Assembly (NCBI RefSeq): GCF_025457605.1
Contig: NZ_JAMZFY010000002.1
Location: 248,001 to 312,000 of the forward strand
Source of the DNA: Haloarcula laminariae
GTDB lineage: Archaea > Halobacteriota > Halobacteria > Halobacteriales > Haloarculaceae
DNA length: 64,000 nt
Direction: 5' to 3'
The notes under the pieces were generated by a model that saw nothing but the letters and a program-made list of their open reading frames with translations, was not told where the DNA came from and ran no database searches. Of the stretch, positions 35,322 through 43,898 are shown one piece after another. The position numbers and the translations under genes were made by a program. Numbering within the stretch: the first letter of the stretch is position 1; the number at the start of each line of letters is the position of its first letter.

Positions 35322-35864
35322 TTACTCCAGTTGCTCGATGATGCGGTCGAGCTTCTCCTCGACCGCGTGCTGTCGGCGTTCGAGTTCGACCAGGCGCTCG
35401 GCTACCTCGTCCATGTTCTCCTGTGTGGGAAAGCCCATCTGAGCGATGGCGTCCTGGGAGAGCTCCTCGGCCTCCTGTTGCATCTCCATCATCGACTCGA
35501 CGAGCTGGCCGTTGGCCGCGGCGAAGGCCGACGTGCCCATCACCTGCTTGAACGCCTCGTTGGCGGACTTGAGCCAGATGTCGCGGAACTCGGCCGGGTC
35601 GACGTCCTCGCCCTGCGCGGCGGCCGTCGACCGCTCGACCATCTGTTCGGCGGCGTCGACCCACTCCTCGTAGGCCCGGTTGTACCCCTGCAGCCCCTCG
35701 GACATCTCCTCTTCCTTCGGGATCGAGTCCTCGACGGCGTCGGCCCACGACTCGACGAAGGCGGCCTGTGCCTCCATGTTCTGCTCCATGGAGTCGGCGA
35801 CCGCCGTGTTCATCTCCTCGACCATCTCCGCCCACTCCTCTTGCATCTGGTTTGTATCGCTCAT
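35322..35864 (-). CDS. phaE: Polyhydroxyalkanoate synthase subunit PhaE
   Basis: A 180-residue acidic helical protein, [20 protein letters not shown], followed by [20 protein letters not shown] and a C-terminal coiled coil ([20 protein letters not shown]). PhaE pairs with PhaC to form an active class III synthase. It is shorter than bacterial PhaE (about 350 residues), as is usual in haloarchaea. A poly-T TATA-like tract lies on the minus strand at about 35888-35898, some 29 bp before the ATG, so phaE-phaC may have their own promoter apart from phaR-phaP. Confidence 0.93.
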   Translation of the reverse strand: MSDTNQMQEEWAEMVEEMNTAVADSMEQNMEAQAAFVESWADAVEDSIPKEEEMSEGLQGYNRAYEEWVDAAEQMVERSTAAAQGEDVDPAEFRDIWLKSANEAFKQVMGTSAFAAANGQLVESMMEMQQEAEELSQDAIAQMGFPTQENMDEVAERLVELERRQHAVEEKLDRIIEQLE

Positions 35865-35907
35865 TGGTGTACTATGGTCCTGTAACGCACAAAAAACGGC
35901 TGGTTGG

Positions 35908-36459
35908 TTACGCCTCGACGGCGTCGGCGGCCTGGGCCTGCACTTCCTCGACCTGCTCCTGTATCTCCTCGACCTGCTCCTGGACCTCCTCGAGCTGGTC
36001 GCCGAACTGCTCGGCGACCTCGACGGACTGGGACTCCAGCTCCTCGTGGGCCTCGACGAGCATGCCGACCTGCTCGTCGACGGCCGCGACGTAGTCCTCG
36101 GTCATCTCGTCGTAGGCCTCGACGCCCTCGACCATCTCGCTCTCGACGTTGTCGAAGACCTCGGCGTGGTTCTCCAGCAGGAAGTCGTACTGCTCGTCGA
36201 CGGTGGCGCGGAGCTCGTCGATGGTGCCGGTCATGCCGGGGACGGTGGCCTCGACGGCGTCGAGGTAGCTGTGGAAGGCGGTCTTCGAGAGCTCGACGCT
36301 GCGGCGCTGGGCCGACTCCTGGGTGTCGAGGCTGTCGATGAGCGCCTCGTTGACGTTCTGCTGGAAGCTCACTGTCTGCTCCAGGGCCTTCTGGCTCTGC
36401 TCGATAGTCGCGCGCTGCATCTCGAAGGCTGTCGTGACGGGGGTGGTGTAGTCTACCAT
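35908..36459 (-). CDS. phaP: Haloarchaeal phasin PhaP, granule surface protein
   Basis: A 183-residue protein that is nearly all amphipathic helix: MVDYTTPVTTAFEMQRATIE, NVNEALIDSLDTQESAQRRS, and a regular heptad-like C-terminal stretch EEVQEQVEEIQEQVEEVQAQ. This fits haloarchaeal phasins, which coat PHA granules and limit their fusion. It sits directly after phaR, separated by about 7 bp, and before phaE, the same gene order as described for Haloferax and Haloarcula relatives. Its expression is thought to be controlled by PhaR in Haloferax mediterranei. Confidence 0.85.
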   Translation of the reverse strand: MVDYTTPVTTAFEMQRATIEQSQKALEQTVSFQQNVNEALIDSLDTQESAQRRSVELSKTAFHSYLDAVEATVPGMTGTIDELRATVDEQYDFLLENHAEVFDNVESEMVEGVEAYDEMTEDYVAAVDEQVGMLVEAHEELESQSVEVAEQFGDQLEEVQEQVEEIQEQVEEVQAQAADAVEA

Positions 36460-36466
36460 TGTTGTG

Positions 36467-36763
36467 TTACTCCGTGTTGTTGCTGACCGGGAGGACGACG
36501 GTCTGGACGATATCGCCTTCCTCGATGCCGAGCGCCTCGCGCTCCGCGTCGGGGATGCTGATTCGGCCGCCGCTCTGGACGCGGGTTTTGAACGTCGCCA
36601 TCTGGCTCATCGCGCCCAACTGATTCATATCGAACGTCGGCATGCCGCCGTTGGCGAACAACTGCTTCATCATCTGTTGCTGCTGTTCCATCGCGTTCTC
36701 GCTCGCCTGCTGCATCCCCTTGAACATCGGGGGCCACATCAGACCATCGTCCTCTTCGGCCAT
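36467..36763 (-). CDS. phaR: AbrB-type regulator PhaR, PHA granule-associated
   Basis: A 98-residue protein. The N-terminal half is Met/Gln-rich (GMQQASENAMEQQQQMMKQL), likely for granule or oligomer contact. The C-terminal half holds an AbrB/SpoVT swapped-hairpin DNA-binding domain (FKTRVQSGGRISIPDAEREA, LGIEEGDIVQTVVLPV). In Haloferax mediterranei an AbrB-like PhaR binds granules and represses the phaRP promoter. Here it leads phaP, which fits. The TATA-like element (CTTAAAA, plus 36792-36798) is about 32 bp before the ATG and a four-half-site palindrome lies just upstream of it. Confidence 0.85.
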   Translation of the reverse strand: MAEEDDGLMWPPMFKGMQQASENAMEQQQQMMKQLFANGGMPTFDMNQLGAMSQMATFKTRVQSGGRISIPDAEREALGIEEGDIVQTVVLPVSNNTE

Positions 36764-36791
36764 CGGTATCAGACACTACTCCGTTCAATGA

Positions 36792-36798
36792 CTTAAAA
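36792..36798 (-). promoter_or_regulatory. TATA box of phaR
   Basis: CTTAAAA on the plus strand reads TTTTAAG on the minus strand, about 32 bp before the phaR ATG (36763). It lies just promoter-proximal to the four-half-site palindrome at 36811-36845, so a bound repressor or activator could contact the basal machinery. Confidence 0.55.
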
Positions 36799-36810
36799 CT
36801 TTCCGTGATT

Positions 36811-36845
36811 TACCATCTGCTACCATTGAATGGTACTGAGTGGTA
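36811..36845. promoter_or_regulatory. Putative PhaR operator: four half sites spaced by 5 bp
   Basis: TACCA-n5-TACCA-n5-TGGTA-n5-TGGTA: two direct copies of TACCA followed by two of its complement, all in 10-bp steps. The central 15 bp, TACCATT-G-AATGGTA, is a perfect palindrome. It lies 13-47 bp upstream of the phaR TATA box and between divergent phaR and the MaoC gene. One helical turn per half site suits a multimeric regulator such as an AbrB-type protein. The assignment to PhaR is inference. Confidence 0.6.
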
Positions 36846-36969
36846 AGCGGTAAGCTGCGGCCACGAACGCCCCGCTCGCCCTCGCAGCAGGCGTTATCTG
36901 AAAACAATACTGCCGTTGAGGCGCGGTAGAAGCCGTCTCCTGGCCGTCGAGTGAAATCTATCACCAAGG

Positions 36970-36976
36970 TTTAATA
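36970..36976 (+). promoter_or_regulatory. TATA box of the MaoC hydratase gene
   Basis: TTTAATA is centred 30 bp before the ATG at 37003, the usual distance for a leaderless haloarchaeal transcript. The four-half-site palindrome at 36811-36845 lies 125 bp upstream. Confidence 0.5.
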
Positions 36977-37002
36977 GCCCGACCGCTAAACAGGATTCAT
37001 CA

Positions 37003-37611
37003 ATGAGTTCTGAACCGTTGCGGAACCCACTGCTCGATACGTGGACAGAGACCTCTTCTCACATGTTCAACAGCGTCGTCGCGGCCAACCGAGCGGCGTT
37101 TGCGGCGTTCGGCGTCAACCCCGACGAGGACCTCCCGTCGCCCGCCGAGCGCATCGAACCCGACGAGGACCTCCCGGAGTGGCACGTCGCCATCTCGGAG
37201 GACCACCCCGACCGGCTCGGCGTCGGCGACACCGTCGAGTTCACGAAGACCATCTCGGACAACGACGTCAAGCAGTTCGCCGCCGCCAGCGGCGACACGA
37301 ACCCGCTCCATCTGGACGACGAGTTCGCCGAGGGGACCCGCTTCCGTGGCCGCATCGCCCACGGCACGCTCGTCGGGAGCCTCATCAGCGCCGCGCTCGC
37401 GCGCCTGCCCGGCCTGACCATCTACCTCTCCCAGGACCTGGAGTTCCACAACCCCGTCCGCATCGGCGACCGCCTCACCGCCGAGTGCGAGATTGTCGAG
37501 GACCTGGGCGACGAGCAGTACCGCCTCACCACGCGCGTCAAAGAGGACGACACGGTCGTCATCGACGGCGAGGCCGTCGTGCTCATCGACGAACTCCCGG
37601 ACGACAGCTAA
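37003..37611 (+). CDS. MaoC-family (R)-specific enoyl-CoA hydratase, probable PHA precursor enzyme
   Basis: A 202-residue protein. An N-terminal extension of about 60 residues (PLLDTWTETSSHMFNSVVAA) precedes a hotdog-fold MaoC domain with the motif ASGDTNPLHLDDEFA and FRGRIAHGTLVGSLISAAL, which contain the catalytic Asp/His pair of (R)-hydratases. It would convert enoyl-CoA to (R)-3-hydroxyacyl-CoA, a monomer for PHA synthase; haloarchaeal PhaJ proteins do this. The N-terminal extension has a phasin-like look (WTETSSHMFNSVVAANRAAFA), which may help it bind granules. It is divergent from phaR. Confidence 0.85.
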   Translation: MSSEPLRNPLLDTWTETSSHMFNSVVAANRAAFAAFGVNPDEDLPSPAERIEPDEDLPEWHVAISEDHPDRLGVGDTVEFTKTISDNDVKQFAAASGDTNPLHLDDEFAEGTRFRGRIAHGTLVGSLISAALARLPGLTIYLSQDLEFHNPVRIGDRLTAECEIVEDLGDEQYRLTTRVKEDDTVVIDGEAVVLIDELPDDS

Positions 37612-37618
37612 CTACGTC

Positions 37619-38470
37619 TCACGTTCCCGCACAGAACGACCGCACCGTCTCGTTGAACCACTCCGGGCGCTCCCGGGGCGGGCAGTGGCCGCAGTTTTCT
37701 ACCAGTTCGAGCCTGCTGTTCGGTAGTTTCGACGCCGCCCGCCGGGACCACGACGGCGGAAACAGCGGGTCCTCGTCGCCGTGAATCAGCAGCGTCGGCG
37801 CCGTCAGCTCCCCCAGCCGGTCCGCGTAGTTCGTCCGGAAGCCGCTCGTCAGGAACTCGCTGCGCTGCCAGCGCCGCATCGCGCGCACGGTCCGGCGGTC
37901 GACGACGCTGTCCACGTCGTCGACCAGTTCCCCGGGCGGCTCGGTCGCACCCATGCTCCGGAGGCCTGTCCGAATCGCCGGCTTCGACGTGCTCACGCCC
38001 TGCCAGACCATGTTCCCCAGCAGCGGCGTCTGAAACAGCCCGCTCGCCGCCGTCCGCCAGTAGGCGTCCCCGCCCAGCCCGTAGCTGTTGACCAGCACGA
38101 GCCGCTCGACGCTCCCGCCGTCCAGCGCGTGGCCCAGCGCCAGCGCCCCGCCCATCGACAGCCCCGCTATCGCGGGCTCGTCCACGTCTATGGCGTCCAG
38201 AAACGCCTTCACGGCCGCCAGGTAGTACGGCGTCGTGTAGGCGCGGTCCGGCTTGTCGCTCTCGCCGTGCCCCGGCAGGTCCGGCGCGTAGACGGTCCGG
38301 TCGCCGGCCAGCGCGGGCAGTGCGTGGCGCCAGGAGACCGACGCGGCGTCCAGCCCGATTCCGTGCAGAAAGACCAGCGGCGGCCCGCTCCCGCCGGTCC
38401 TGTAGTGTATATCCACGTCGTCGCCATCGACGGACAGCTCGACGCGCTCCGATGCGATCTGGGAACTCAT
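37619..38470 (-). CDS. Alpha/beta hydrolase
   Basis: A 283-residue enzyme with the alpha/beta-hydrolase fold: oxyanion-hole segment VFLHGIGLDAASVSW, nucleophile elbow AGLSMGGALALGHAL (Ser), acid in TLLIHGDEDPLFPPSWS and base in ELVENCGHCPPRERPE (His). There is no signal peptide. Close relatives act on esters, haloalkanes or PHA oligomers; its position beside the PHA cluster makes intracellular PHA or oligomer hydrolysis possible, but the fold is too common to decide. It is convergent with the MaoC gene (7-bp gap), and a TATA-like TTATAT lies near 38527-38536 on the minus strand. Confidence 0.82.
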   Translation of the reverse strand: MSSQIASERVELSVDGDDVDIHYRTGGSGPPLVFLHGIGLDAASVSWRHALPALAGDRTVYAPDLPGHGESDKPDRAYTTPYYLAAVKAFLDAIDVDEPAIAGLSMGGALALGHALDGGSVERLVLVNSYGLGGDAYWRTAASGLFQTPLLGNMVWQGVSTSKPAIRTGLRSMGATEPPGELVDDVDSVVDRRTVRAMRRWQRSEFLTSGFRTNYADRLGELTAPTLLIHGDEDPLFPPSWSRRAASKLPNSRLELVENCGHCPPRERPEWFNETVRSFCAGT

Positions 38471-38872
38471 TGCTCAACTTCGGGGGCCGCGTCGGATGAG
38501 ACTTTCTGGAGTGTGGCTAGCACAACACATATAAGTCAAACGAACGACAGGTACGCTGACGCTCAGACACTGTGCCCACCTCGGTCGCCGGCCGAACGCT
38601 AGGGCCGCTTCCGATTATTTCTTCCGTGGGTATTATTTGCCGAGGTGCTATTTCCCCGGTTTACGACGGTTCTCGCCGTTCGACTCTAGATTGCGGTCGC
38701 ATCGCGACCCGTGAACGGCATCGCAGGCTAACAAATTCCTTTGAGAGAATCATTTGAATAGGCATGCTATCTCTCTCACCGGAACTACGCTACCGCCGTG
38801 TTCGCGGACGCCGTGGAACTGCGGTTCGGGGAACCGCGCCCCCCGGTCGCCGAGCGGTCCGCCGTAGCACGC
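38471..38872. other. 402-bp intergenic region without a gene
   Basis: I see no convincing coding sequence; the short frames here lack haloarchaeal acidic composition. Recognisable items are a minus-strand TATA-like CTTATATG near 38530 for the alpha/beta hydrolase, and a perfect hairpin GCGGTTC-GGG-GAACCGC at 38821-38837, which lies downstream of cgi121 and could act in ending its transcript. The segment 38620-38760 is AT-rich for this genome and may contain an unlisted regulatory RNA or a lost gene. Confidence 0.5.
38821..38837 (-). terminator. Hairpin downstream of cgi121
   Basis: GCGGTTC/GAACCGC form a 7-bp perfect stem around a 3-nt loop, 36 bp past the cgi121 stop on its strand. There is no T tract, so a processing or stability element is equally possible. 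Confidence 0.35.
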
Positions 38873-39364
38873 TCACTTCTCCACGACCAGCAACGCCACC
38901 CGCTCGCGGACGGCGTCGGCCAGCGTCCCCTCCGTCGCGGCCAGTTCGTCGTCGCTCACGCCGAAGAAATCGCGTACGCGTCCGTCGTCGTAGTCCCCGA
39001 GCGTCTCGGCGGCGGTGAGCCGTTCGCGGAGGTCGTCGGCCGCCCGCTCCTCGTCCCCCTCACCCACGACGACCGCCACGACCGGACACTCGCCCTCGCC
39101 GACGCCCATCTCCAGCGCCCGGTTTATCTGTCGGCGGCCGGCCGCGTACAGCAGTATCTCGACGCCGAAGTCGTCGGCAATCGTCTCGCCACGCTCGCGG
39201 GCGCGGGCGGCGAGGTCGACCGCCCGCTCCAGATGCGCGCGGTCCACGACGTAGCGGGCGTCGAAGGCCTGGACCGTTACGCCGTGGGCCTCGCCGATGG
39301 CGTCGAGTTCGCCCACGAACGCGCCCACGTCGTCGATGTCGGCCCGCCCCTCGACGACCTCCAT
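38873..39364 (-). CDS. cgi121: KEOPS complex subunit Cgi121
   Basis: A 163-residue protein with the Cgi121/TPRKB pattern: VQAFDARYVVDRAHLERAVD, RGETIADDFGVEILLYAAGR, QINRALEMGVGEGECPVVAV and ETLGDYDDGRVRDFFGVSDD. KEOPS (with Kae1, Bud32 and Pcc1) makes the t6A modification on tRNAs that read ANN codons; Cgi121 binds the tRNA 3' end and Bud32. Its ATG overlaps the last base of the hel308 stop, so the two are co-translated. The link between a tRNA modifier and a fork-repair helicase is a conserved oddity rather than a known pathway. Other KEOPS genes are not in the window. Confidence 0.88.
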   Translation of the reverse strand: MEVVEGRADIDDVGAFVGELDAIGEAHGVTVQAFDARYVVDRAHLERAVDLAARARERGETIADDFGVEILLYAAGRRQINRALEMGVGEGECPVVAVVVGEGDEERAADDLRERLTAAETLGDYDDGRVRDFFGVSDDELAATEGTLADAVRERVALLVVEK

Positions 39365-41775
39365 CAGAAGTCCCCCAGGCTGGACTGGTCTTCCTCCGGC
39401 TCGTCCTCGTAGTCCTCCTCGCCGTCGCGGGCCGACGGCTCGTCGACTTCGACGTTCGGGTCGGGCTCGACGCCCTCCATCGAGGGGTCCCGGTGGCCGG
39501 CGTTCTCAAGGACGTTCTCGGCGGTCTTGCGGCGCCCGCGCAGCGCGGCCAGCACGACCGGTTTCGCGGCGTCGCGCAGCGCGGCGCGGTCGCCGATGCC
39601 GGCCTCGAACAGCCGACGGGCGCGCTTGCGGCCCACGCCGCGCACGCCGGCGAGGTCGACCAGCTCCTCGCGGACGCCGTGTTCGACGCGGATGCGGGCC
39701 TCGCTGATGGCCCGGGCGGCATCGGAGTCGACCTCGCCGGCCAGCGACTCGGCGGCCCCCAGCAGCCACTGGGCCGTCTCGACCTTCCCGCGGATGTCGC
39801 CCGGGCCGACGCCGTAGCGGTCGGTGATGGTCTCCTCGTCGACCTCGCTGGCCCAGTCCTCCAGCAGGCGGGCCGTCTTCAGCGCCGAGAGCCAGTCCTC
39901 GAAGCGTTCGTCCTCGAACTCGGAGGGCGTCGGTCCGAGGAGTTCGTCCTCGCGCTCGTACAGCTCCATCTCGTACTCCTCGCGGTCGCCCGACCGCAGG
40001 TAGAGCTGGTACATGTCGGGGGTCCGCGAGACGAGGTGGTACAGCCCCAGCGCCGAGATGTCGTCGGGGTCGATGTCGGCGTCGCCCTCGCTCTCCCCGG
40101 CGAGCTCGCTCGCCGTGGTGAACGCGCCGTCGGCGTCCTCCGTGTCCGGCCCGTCGCTCGCCTCGGGCTCGCCGCCGTGGCGCGCCCAGTACTCCAGCCC
40201 GTCGACGATCTCCGCGGCGCTCATCGGGTCCAGATACAGCCGCGAGACGGTGTGGCCCAGCGAGGTGGCATCGAGTTCACCCGCATCGACGTCGAGGAAG
40301 CCGTTGCGCTCCAAATACGTCAGCACGTCGTCGACGACCCGCTCCAGCCGGCCGCTCTCGTCGGTCTGGCTGGCATAGAGGGTCTGTTCGAGGAACTCCA
40401 GGAGCCCGCTTCGCGACCGCGCAAAGCCGGAGGAGACGGTCGCGAGGATGTGCGTCCTGAGGGCGGGCTCGGCGGCGAGTTTCGAGCGGACCGGCTCGGG
40501 GTCTGCCCAGACGTACCGCTCGAACAGCTCGTCGAGTTCGTCGTGACTGCTCGCCACCAGCACCGCTTCGCCGTAGGGGTCCAGCCCCGGGCGGCCGGCC
40601 CGCCCCATCATCTGGTGGACCTCAAGCACCGAGAGGGGGGCCATCCCGCCGGCGCTCCCGTCGTAGCGGCGCCAGTCCCGGACGACGACGCGCCGGGAGG
40701 GGGTGTTCACCCCGGCCGCGAGCGTCGGCGTCGCACAGACGACCTTCACGAGGCGGTCCTGGAAGGCCTGCTCGACGAGTTCGCGGTGGCCCCTGGCGAG
40801 ACCGGCGTGGTGGAACGCGGCGCCGTCCGCGACGGCGTCGGCCAGGTCGTCGCTCGTCTCCGTGTCGCTCACGTCCCGTATCTCGTCGGCGATGTCGGCG
40901 AGCTGTGCCCGCTCGTCGCTCGTCAGGTGCGGCCGGACCGTGCTCCCGAGCCGGCCCGCGGCGGCCTCCGCGTTCCGGCGGGAGTTGACGAACACGAGCG
41001 TCGAGCCCCCCTCCTCGACGGTCCCGTCCTCGCCCTGTTTGTCCTGTAACGTGTCCCGGACGATGGCCGCGGTGGGCTTCTCGTTGTTCTGGACGGCGAG
41101 CCGTTGCTGGCTCCCGTCCTCAAGATGCAGGGCCTGCCCGTAGTGAACCCCCTTCTGGAGCTCGATGGGCCGCCAGTCCGAGTCCACCAGCTCGGCGTCG
41201 AGCCAGCCGGCGAGCTCGTCGGCGTTGCCGATTGTGGCCGACAGCGCCACCGTCTGCAGGTCCGGATTGAGCCGCCGGAGTTTGGCCAGGGTCACTTCGA
41301 GCGTGGGGCCGCGCTGGCTGTCGTCCACCAGGTGTACCTCGTCGCTGACGACACAGGTCAGGTCCTCGAGCCACGGCGCGTCGTTACGTACCAGGGAGTC
41401 GACCTTCTCGCTGGTGGCGACGACGATGTCACAGTCGCCGAGCCAGCCGCCGTCGGACTCGTAGTTGCCCGTCGAGACGCCCACAGAGAGCCCGTACTGC
41501 TCGAACTGCTCGAACTCGGCCTGCTTCTCGCTGGCCAGCGCCCGGAGGGGGACGATGTAGAGGGCCGTCCCGCCGCGGGCGACGGCAGACAGCATCGCCA
41601 GCTCGGCGACGAGGGTCTTGCCACTCGCCGTGGGGATGGCCGCGACGATGTTCTCGCCCTCGGTCACCCCGCGCTCGACGGCCTCGGCCTGGGGTGGGTA
41701 CAGCTGTTCGATGCCGCCGGCGCGTAGATGCTCGGGGAGCCAGTCGGGCACGCCCGGCAGGTCCGCAACGTCCAT
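39364..41775 (-). CDS. hel308: ATP-dependent DNA helicase Hel308
   Basis: An 803-residue superfamily 2 helicase that unwinds stalled forks and displaced lagging strands. The Q-motif region ends [15 protein letters not shown]; Walker A is AIPTASGKT (48-54 core), Walker [15 protein letters not shown], motif [11 protein letters not shown], then [20 protein letters not shown] and [12 protein letters not shown]. The winged-helix and ratchet domains follow; the C-terminal helix-hairpin-helix ([20 protein letters not shown]) is present. An acidic insertion lies around 535-560 and again at the C-terminal end. It is the first gene of a two-gene operon with cgi121 and diverges from a ferredoxin gene. 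Confidence 0.96.
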   Translation of the reverse strand: MDVADLPGVPDWLPEHLRAGGIEQLYPPQAEAVERGVTEGENIVAAIPTASGKTLVAELAMLSAVARGGTALYIVPLRALASEKQAEFEQFEQYGLSVGVSTGNYESDGGWLGDCDIVVATSEKVDSLVRNDAPWLEDLTCVVSDEVHLVDDSQRGPTLEVTLAKLRRLNPDLQTVALSATIGNADELAGWLDAELVDSDWRPIELQKGVHYGQALHLEDGSQQRLAVQNNEKPTAAIVRDTLQDKQGEDGTVEEGGSTLVFVNSRRNAEAAAGRLGSTVRPHLTSDERAQLADIADEIRDVSDTETSDDLADAVADGAAFHHAGLARGHRELVEQAFQDRLVKVVCATPTLAAGVNTPSRRVVVRDWRRYDGSAGGMAPLSVLEVHQMMGRAGRPGLDPYGEAVLVASSHDELDELFERYVWADPEPVRSKLAAEPALRTHILATVSSGFARSRSGLLEFLEQTLYASQTDESGRLERVVDDVLTYLERNGFLDVDAGELDATSLGHTVSRLYLDPMSAAEIVDGLEYWARHGGEPEASDGPDTEDADGAFTTASELAGESEGDADIDPDDISALGLYHLVSRTPDMYQLYLRSGDREEYEMELYEREDELLGPTPSEFEDERFEDWLSALKTARLLEDWASEVDEETITDRYGVGPGDIRGKVETAQWLLGAAESLAGEVDSDAARAISEARIRVEHGVREELVDLAGVRGVGRKRARRLFEAGIGDRAALRDAAKPVVLAALRGRRKTAENVLENAGHRDPSMEGVEPDPNVEVDEPSARDGEEDYEDEPEEDQSSLGDF

Positions 41776-41885
41776 TGGTCCGTCGTTGGGCCCCGCTCCG
41801 ATTTAAACTGTCGTCATCAGTTGCGGCCCGGTCCCGCCCGAGCCCCGAGGATAACGCCTTTGTCTGTCACCGGCAAAGCCAGCGT

Positions 41886-42131
41886 ATGCGAATCGAGTAC
41901 GACCGGGACACCTGCATCGGGATGTTCCAGTGTGTCGCGGAGTGGGACGCGTTCGAACGCGACGAGGACGCCGGCAAGGCTGTCCTGGCCGGCGGCGAGG
42001 AGACCGACGAGGGCCTCGTGGTCCGCGACGTGCCCGAGGACGCCGAGTTCGACGCGAAGTTCGCCGCGCGGGCCTGTCCGGTCGAAGCCATCGCGGTCTA
42101 CGACGACGACGGCGAGCAGCTGATTCCCTGA
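41886..42131 (+). CDS. Ferredoxin with three cluster cysteines (probable 3Fe-4S)
   Basis: An 81-residue ferredoxin. The cluster motif reads C10-x2-M13-x2-C16 with the last Cys in ACPVEA (Cys64): Met replaces the second Cys of the usual 4Fe-4S pattern. Three ligands usually mean a [3Fe-4S] cluster, as in ferredoxins that serve cytochrome P450s. A Gly/Glu/Asp-rich insertion (28-45) and the acidic surface suit high salt. The ATG at 41886 was chosen over the longer frame upstream. It is divergent from hel308 and lies before the MATE gene, with no obvious partner. Confidence 0.86.
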   Translation: MRIEYDRDTCIGMFQCVAEWDAFERDEDAGKAVLAGGEETDEGLVVRDVPEDAEFDAKFAARACPVEAIAVYDDDGEQLIP

Positions 42132-42178
42132 CACCGGAGCCGAAAGTCATTGGTGGCTGTCGGCCCCAGCACCGATAG

Positions 42179-43657
42179 ATGGACAGCCGTTCGCTCGGCT
42201 CGCTGCTTGCCCGACTCGTTCGCGCCGTCCCGGCGCTGCTTTCCCGCGCCGGCCTCGTCGACCGCCGGAAGGCCACGGAGGCGACGGACCTCGCCGCGCC
42301 GGTGATGGTCACCGGCGGGTTACGCATCCTCCTTCGGCTCGCGGACTTCCTGATGGTCGGCATCGCGCTGGGTGACGCGGCCATCGCCGGCCTGGAACTG
42401 GGCTTTCAGTACTACTTCGTCGGCTTCGGGCTCTCGCTCGCGGTCTCCTCGGGGACGATTAGCGTCGTCTCGCGGCTCCAGGGGAGCGACCGGCCGGGGC
42501 GTGCGAACCTGGCGGTCAAGCAGTCGCTGTGGCTGGCGCTCCTGATTTCGGTGCCGCTGACGCTGGTCTCGTGGCTCTACCCCGAGGCGCTGGTGGGCGT
42601 CCTCTCGGGGGACCGGACGACGGTCGACTACGGCGCGACCTACCTCTCCATCGTGATGCTGTCGATGGCGCCGCGGTTCTGGAGCATGGTCGCCTCGCGG
42701 GCGCTGGCCGGCAGCGCCGACACCCGCACGCCCATGTACGTCCGCCTGTTGACGCTGCCGACGAACATCGCCCTCAACGGCCTGCTCATCTTCGGTCCGG
42801 GCCCGTTCCCCGAACTCGGCATCGCCGGGGCCGCCTGGGGCACGGCCATCGCCAACACGCTCGCGGCGGCCATCTTCATGGGGCTCCTGCTGTCGGGCCG
42901 CTACGCGGTCCAGCTACCACTGAGCGGCCCGCAGGTCGACCTCTCCTTGCTCCGGGAGATAGTTCGGGTGGCCCTGCCGCTGTCGGGGATGCGGCTGCTC
43001 CAGACGTTCGCGCGCTTCCCGTTCCTCTTCATCCTCGGCGTGCTCGGGACGCCGACGCTGGCGGCCTACGCCATCGGCCGGCGCGTGATGCTGCTCGCGC
43101 TCATGCCCGCGTGGGGGTACGCGACGGCCGCCTCGACGCTGGTCGGCCAGCACCTCGGCTCCGGTGACGCCGAGTCCGCCACGGAATACGGCTGGCAGAC
43201 GCTCAGAGTGGCGCTGGCGGTCCAGCTCGCCGTCGCCGTCGTCCTCGTGGTCTTCGCCCGCCCCATCGTCTCGCTCTTCGGGACGGAGTACCCCGCGCTG
43301 GCCGCCCAGTTCGTCCGCGTGTTCGGCCTGCTCGTCGCCGGCTTCTCGGTCTCCCGGACGATGCGCGGGAGCCTCCGGGGCGCCGGCGACACCCGCTGGC
43401 CGCTCTACGGCACGATTCTGGGTGGCTACTGCTTCCGGCTCCCCGTCGCGATGCTCGCTCTGCCCGCCGGCTTCGCCGTGACCGTGCCGCTCGTCGGCCT
43501 CTCGGTCTCGCCGGGGCTGGGACTCGGGCTTCCGGCCATCTTCGTCGCGCTCGTGGGCGACTTCTACCTCAAAGCCGCGGTGAACACGGGCCGGTTCTGG
43601 ACCGGCAAGTGGCGCGACGTGGCCCGGCAATCCGCTGTGGGTGCCGGTGACGATTAG
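42179..43657 (+). CDS. MATE family efflux protein
   Basis: A 492-residue integral membrane protein with about 12 transmembrane helices in two halves, beginning at TDLAAPVMVTGGLRILLRLA. Family signatures include DFLMVGIALGDAAIAGLELG, SMVASRALAGSADTRTPMYV, GIAGAAWGTAIANTLAAAIF and SMRGSLRGAGDTRWPLYGTI-like segments in the second half. It would export organic cations or drugs using an Na+ or H+ gradient. A second MATE gene occurs at 50760-52280 but the two are not close relatives. The ATG at 42179 begins a basic N-terminus. Confidence 0.93.
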   Translation: MDSRSLGSLLARLVRAVPALLSRAGLVDRRKATEATDLAAPVMVTGGLRILLRLADFLMVGIALGDAAIAGLELGFQYYFVGFGLSLAVSSGTISVVSRLQGSDRPGRANLAVKQSLWLALLISVPLTLVSWLYPEALVGVLSGDRTTVDYGATYLSIVMLSMAPRFWSMVASRALAGSADTRTPMYVRLLTLPTNIALNGLLIFGPGPFPELGIAGAAWGTAIANTLAAAIFMGLLLSGRYAVQLPLSGPQVDLSLLREIVRVALPLSGMRLLQTFARFPFLFILGVLGTPTLAAYAIGRRVMLLALMPAWGYATAASTLVGQHLGSGDAESATEYGWQTLRVALAVQLAVAVVLVVFARPIVSLFGTEYPALAAQFVRVFGLLVAGFSVSRTMRGSLRGAGDTRWPLYGTILGGYCFRLPVAMLALPAGFAVTVPLVGLSVSPGLGLGLPAIFVALVGDFYLKAAVNTGRFWTGKWRDVARQSAVGAGDD

Positions 43658-43705
43658 TGCTGCTCCTCCCGGAGCCATCCCCTCCTTCTCGGCAGCGACA
43701 GACAA

Positions 43706-43763
43706 CCAGAAAGCCCCGCCGTCGGTCGGCTGGTCCACGGGGCGGGACTGAAAAGGGGCTTTC
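43706..43763. repeat. Intergenic fold with long paired arms, related to 19941-19953
   Basis: GAAAGCCCC (43709-43717) pairs with GGGGCTTTC (43755-43763) around a 37-nt loop; CCCGCC (43715-43720) can alternatively pair with GGCGGG (43741-43746). The 13-mer CCAGAAAGCCCCG (43706-43718) is found inverted at 19941-19953 inside the MITE-like element. The flanking GGGACTGAAA string resembles a dispersed haloarchaeal intergenic repeat I remember, but I could not check it. Confidence 0.4.
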
Positions 43764-43898
43764 CGGCCGTTCTGAATCAGATTCTTGGTCCCGAAGCAAC
43801 TGTCTCTGTTCGCACCTCCGACACAGACACACCCACGCACAGGCGGCGCCAGCGCCGAAGTCTTAAACAGGCAGAACCCCCTATCCGTAGGCATACTT

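Noticed and set aside
38572-38757. Possible 61-codon gene in the gap before cgi121
   Set aside because: Composition is not acidic, there is no promoter at a fitting distance and no motif.
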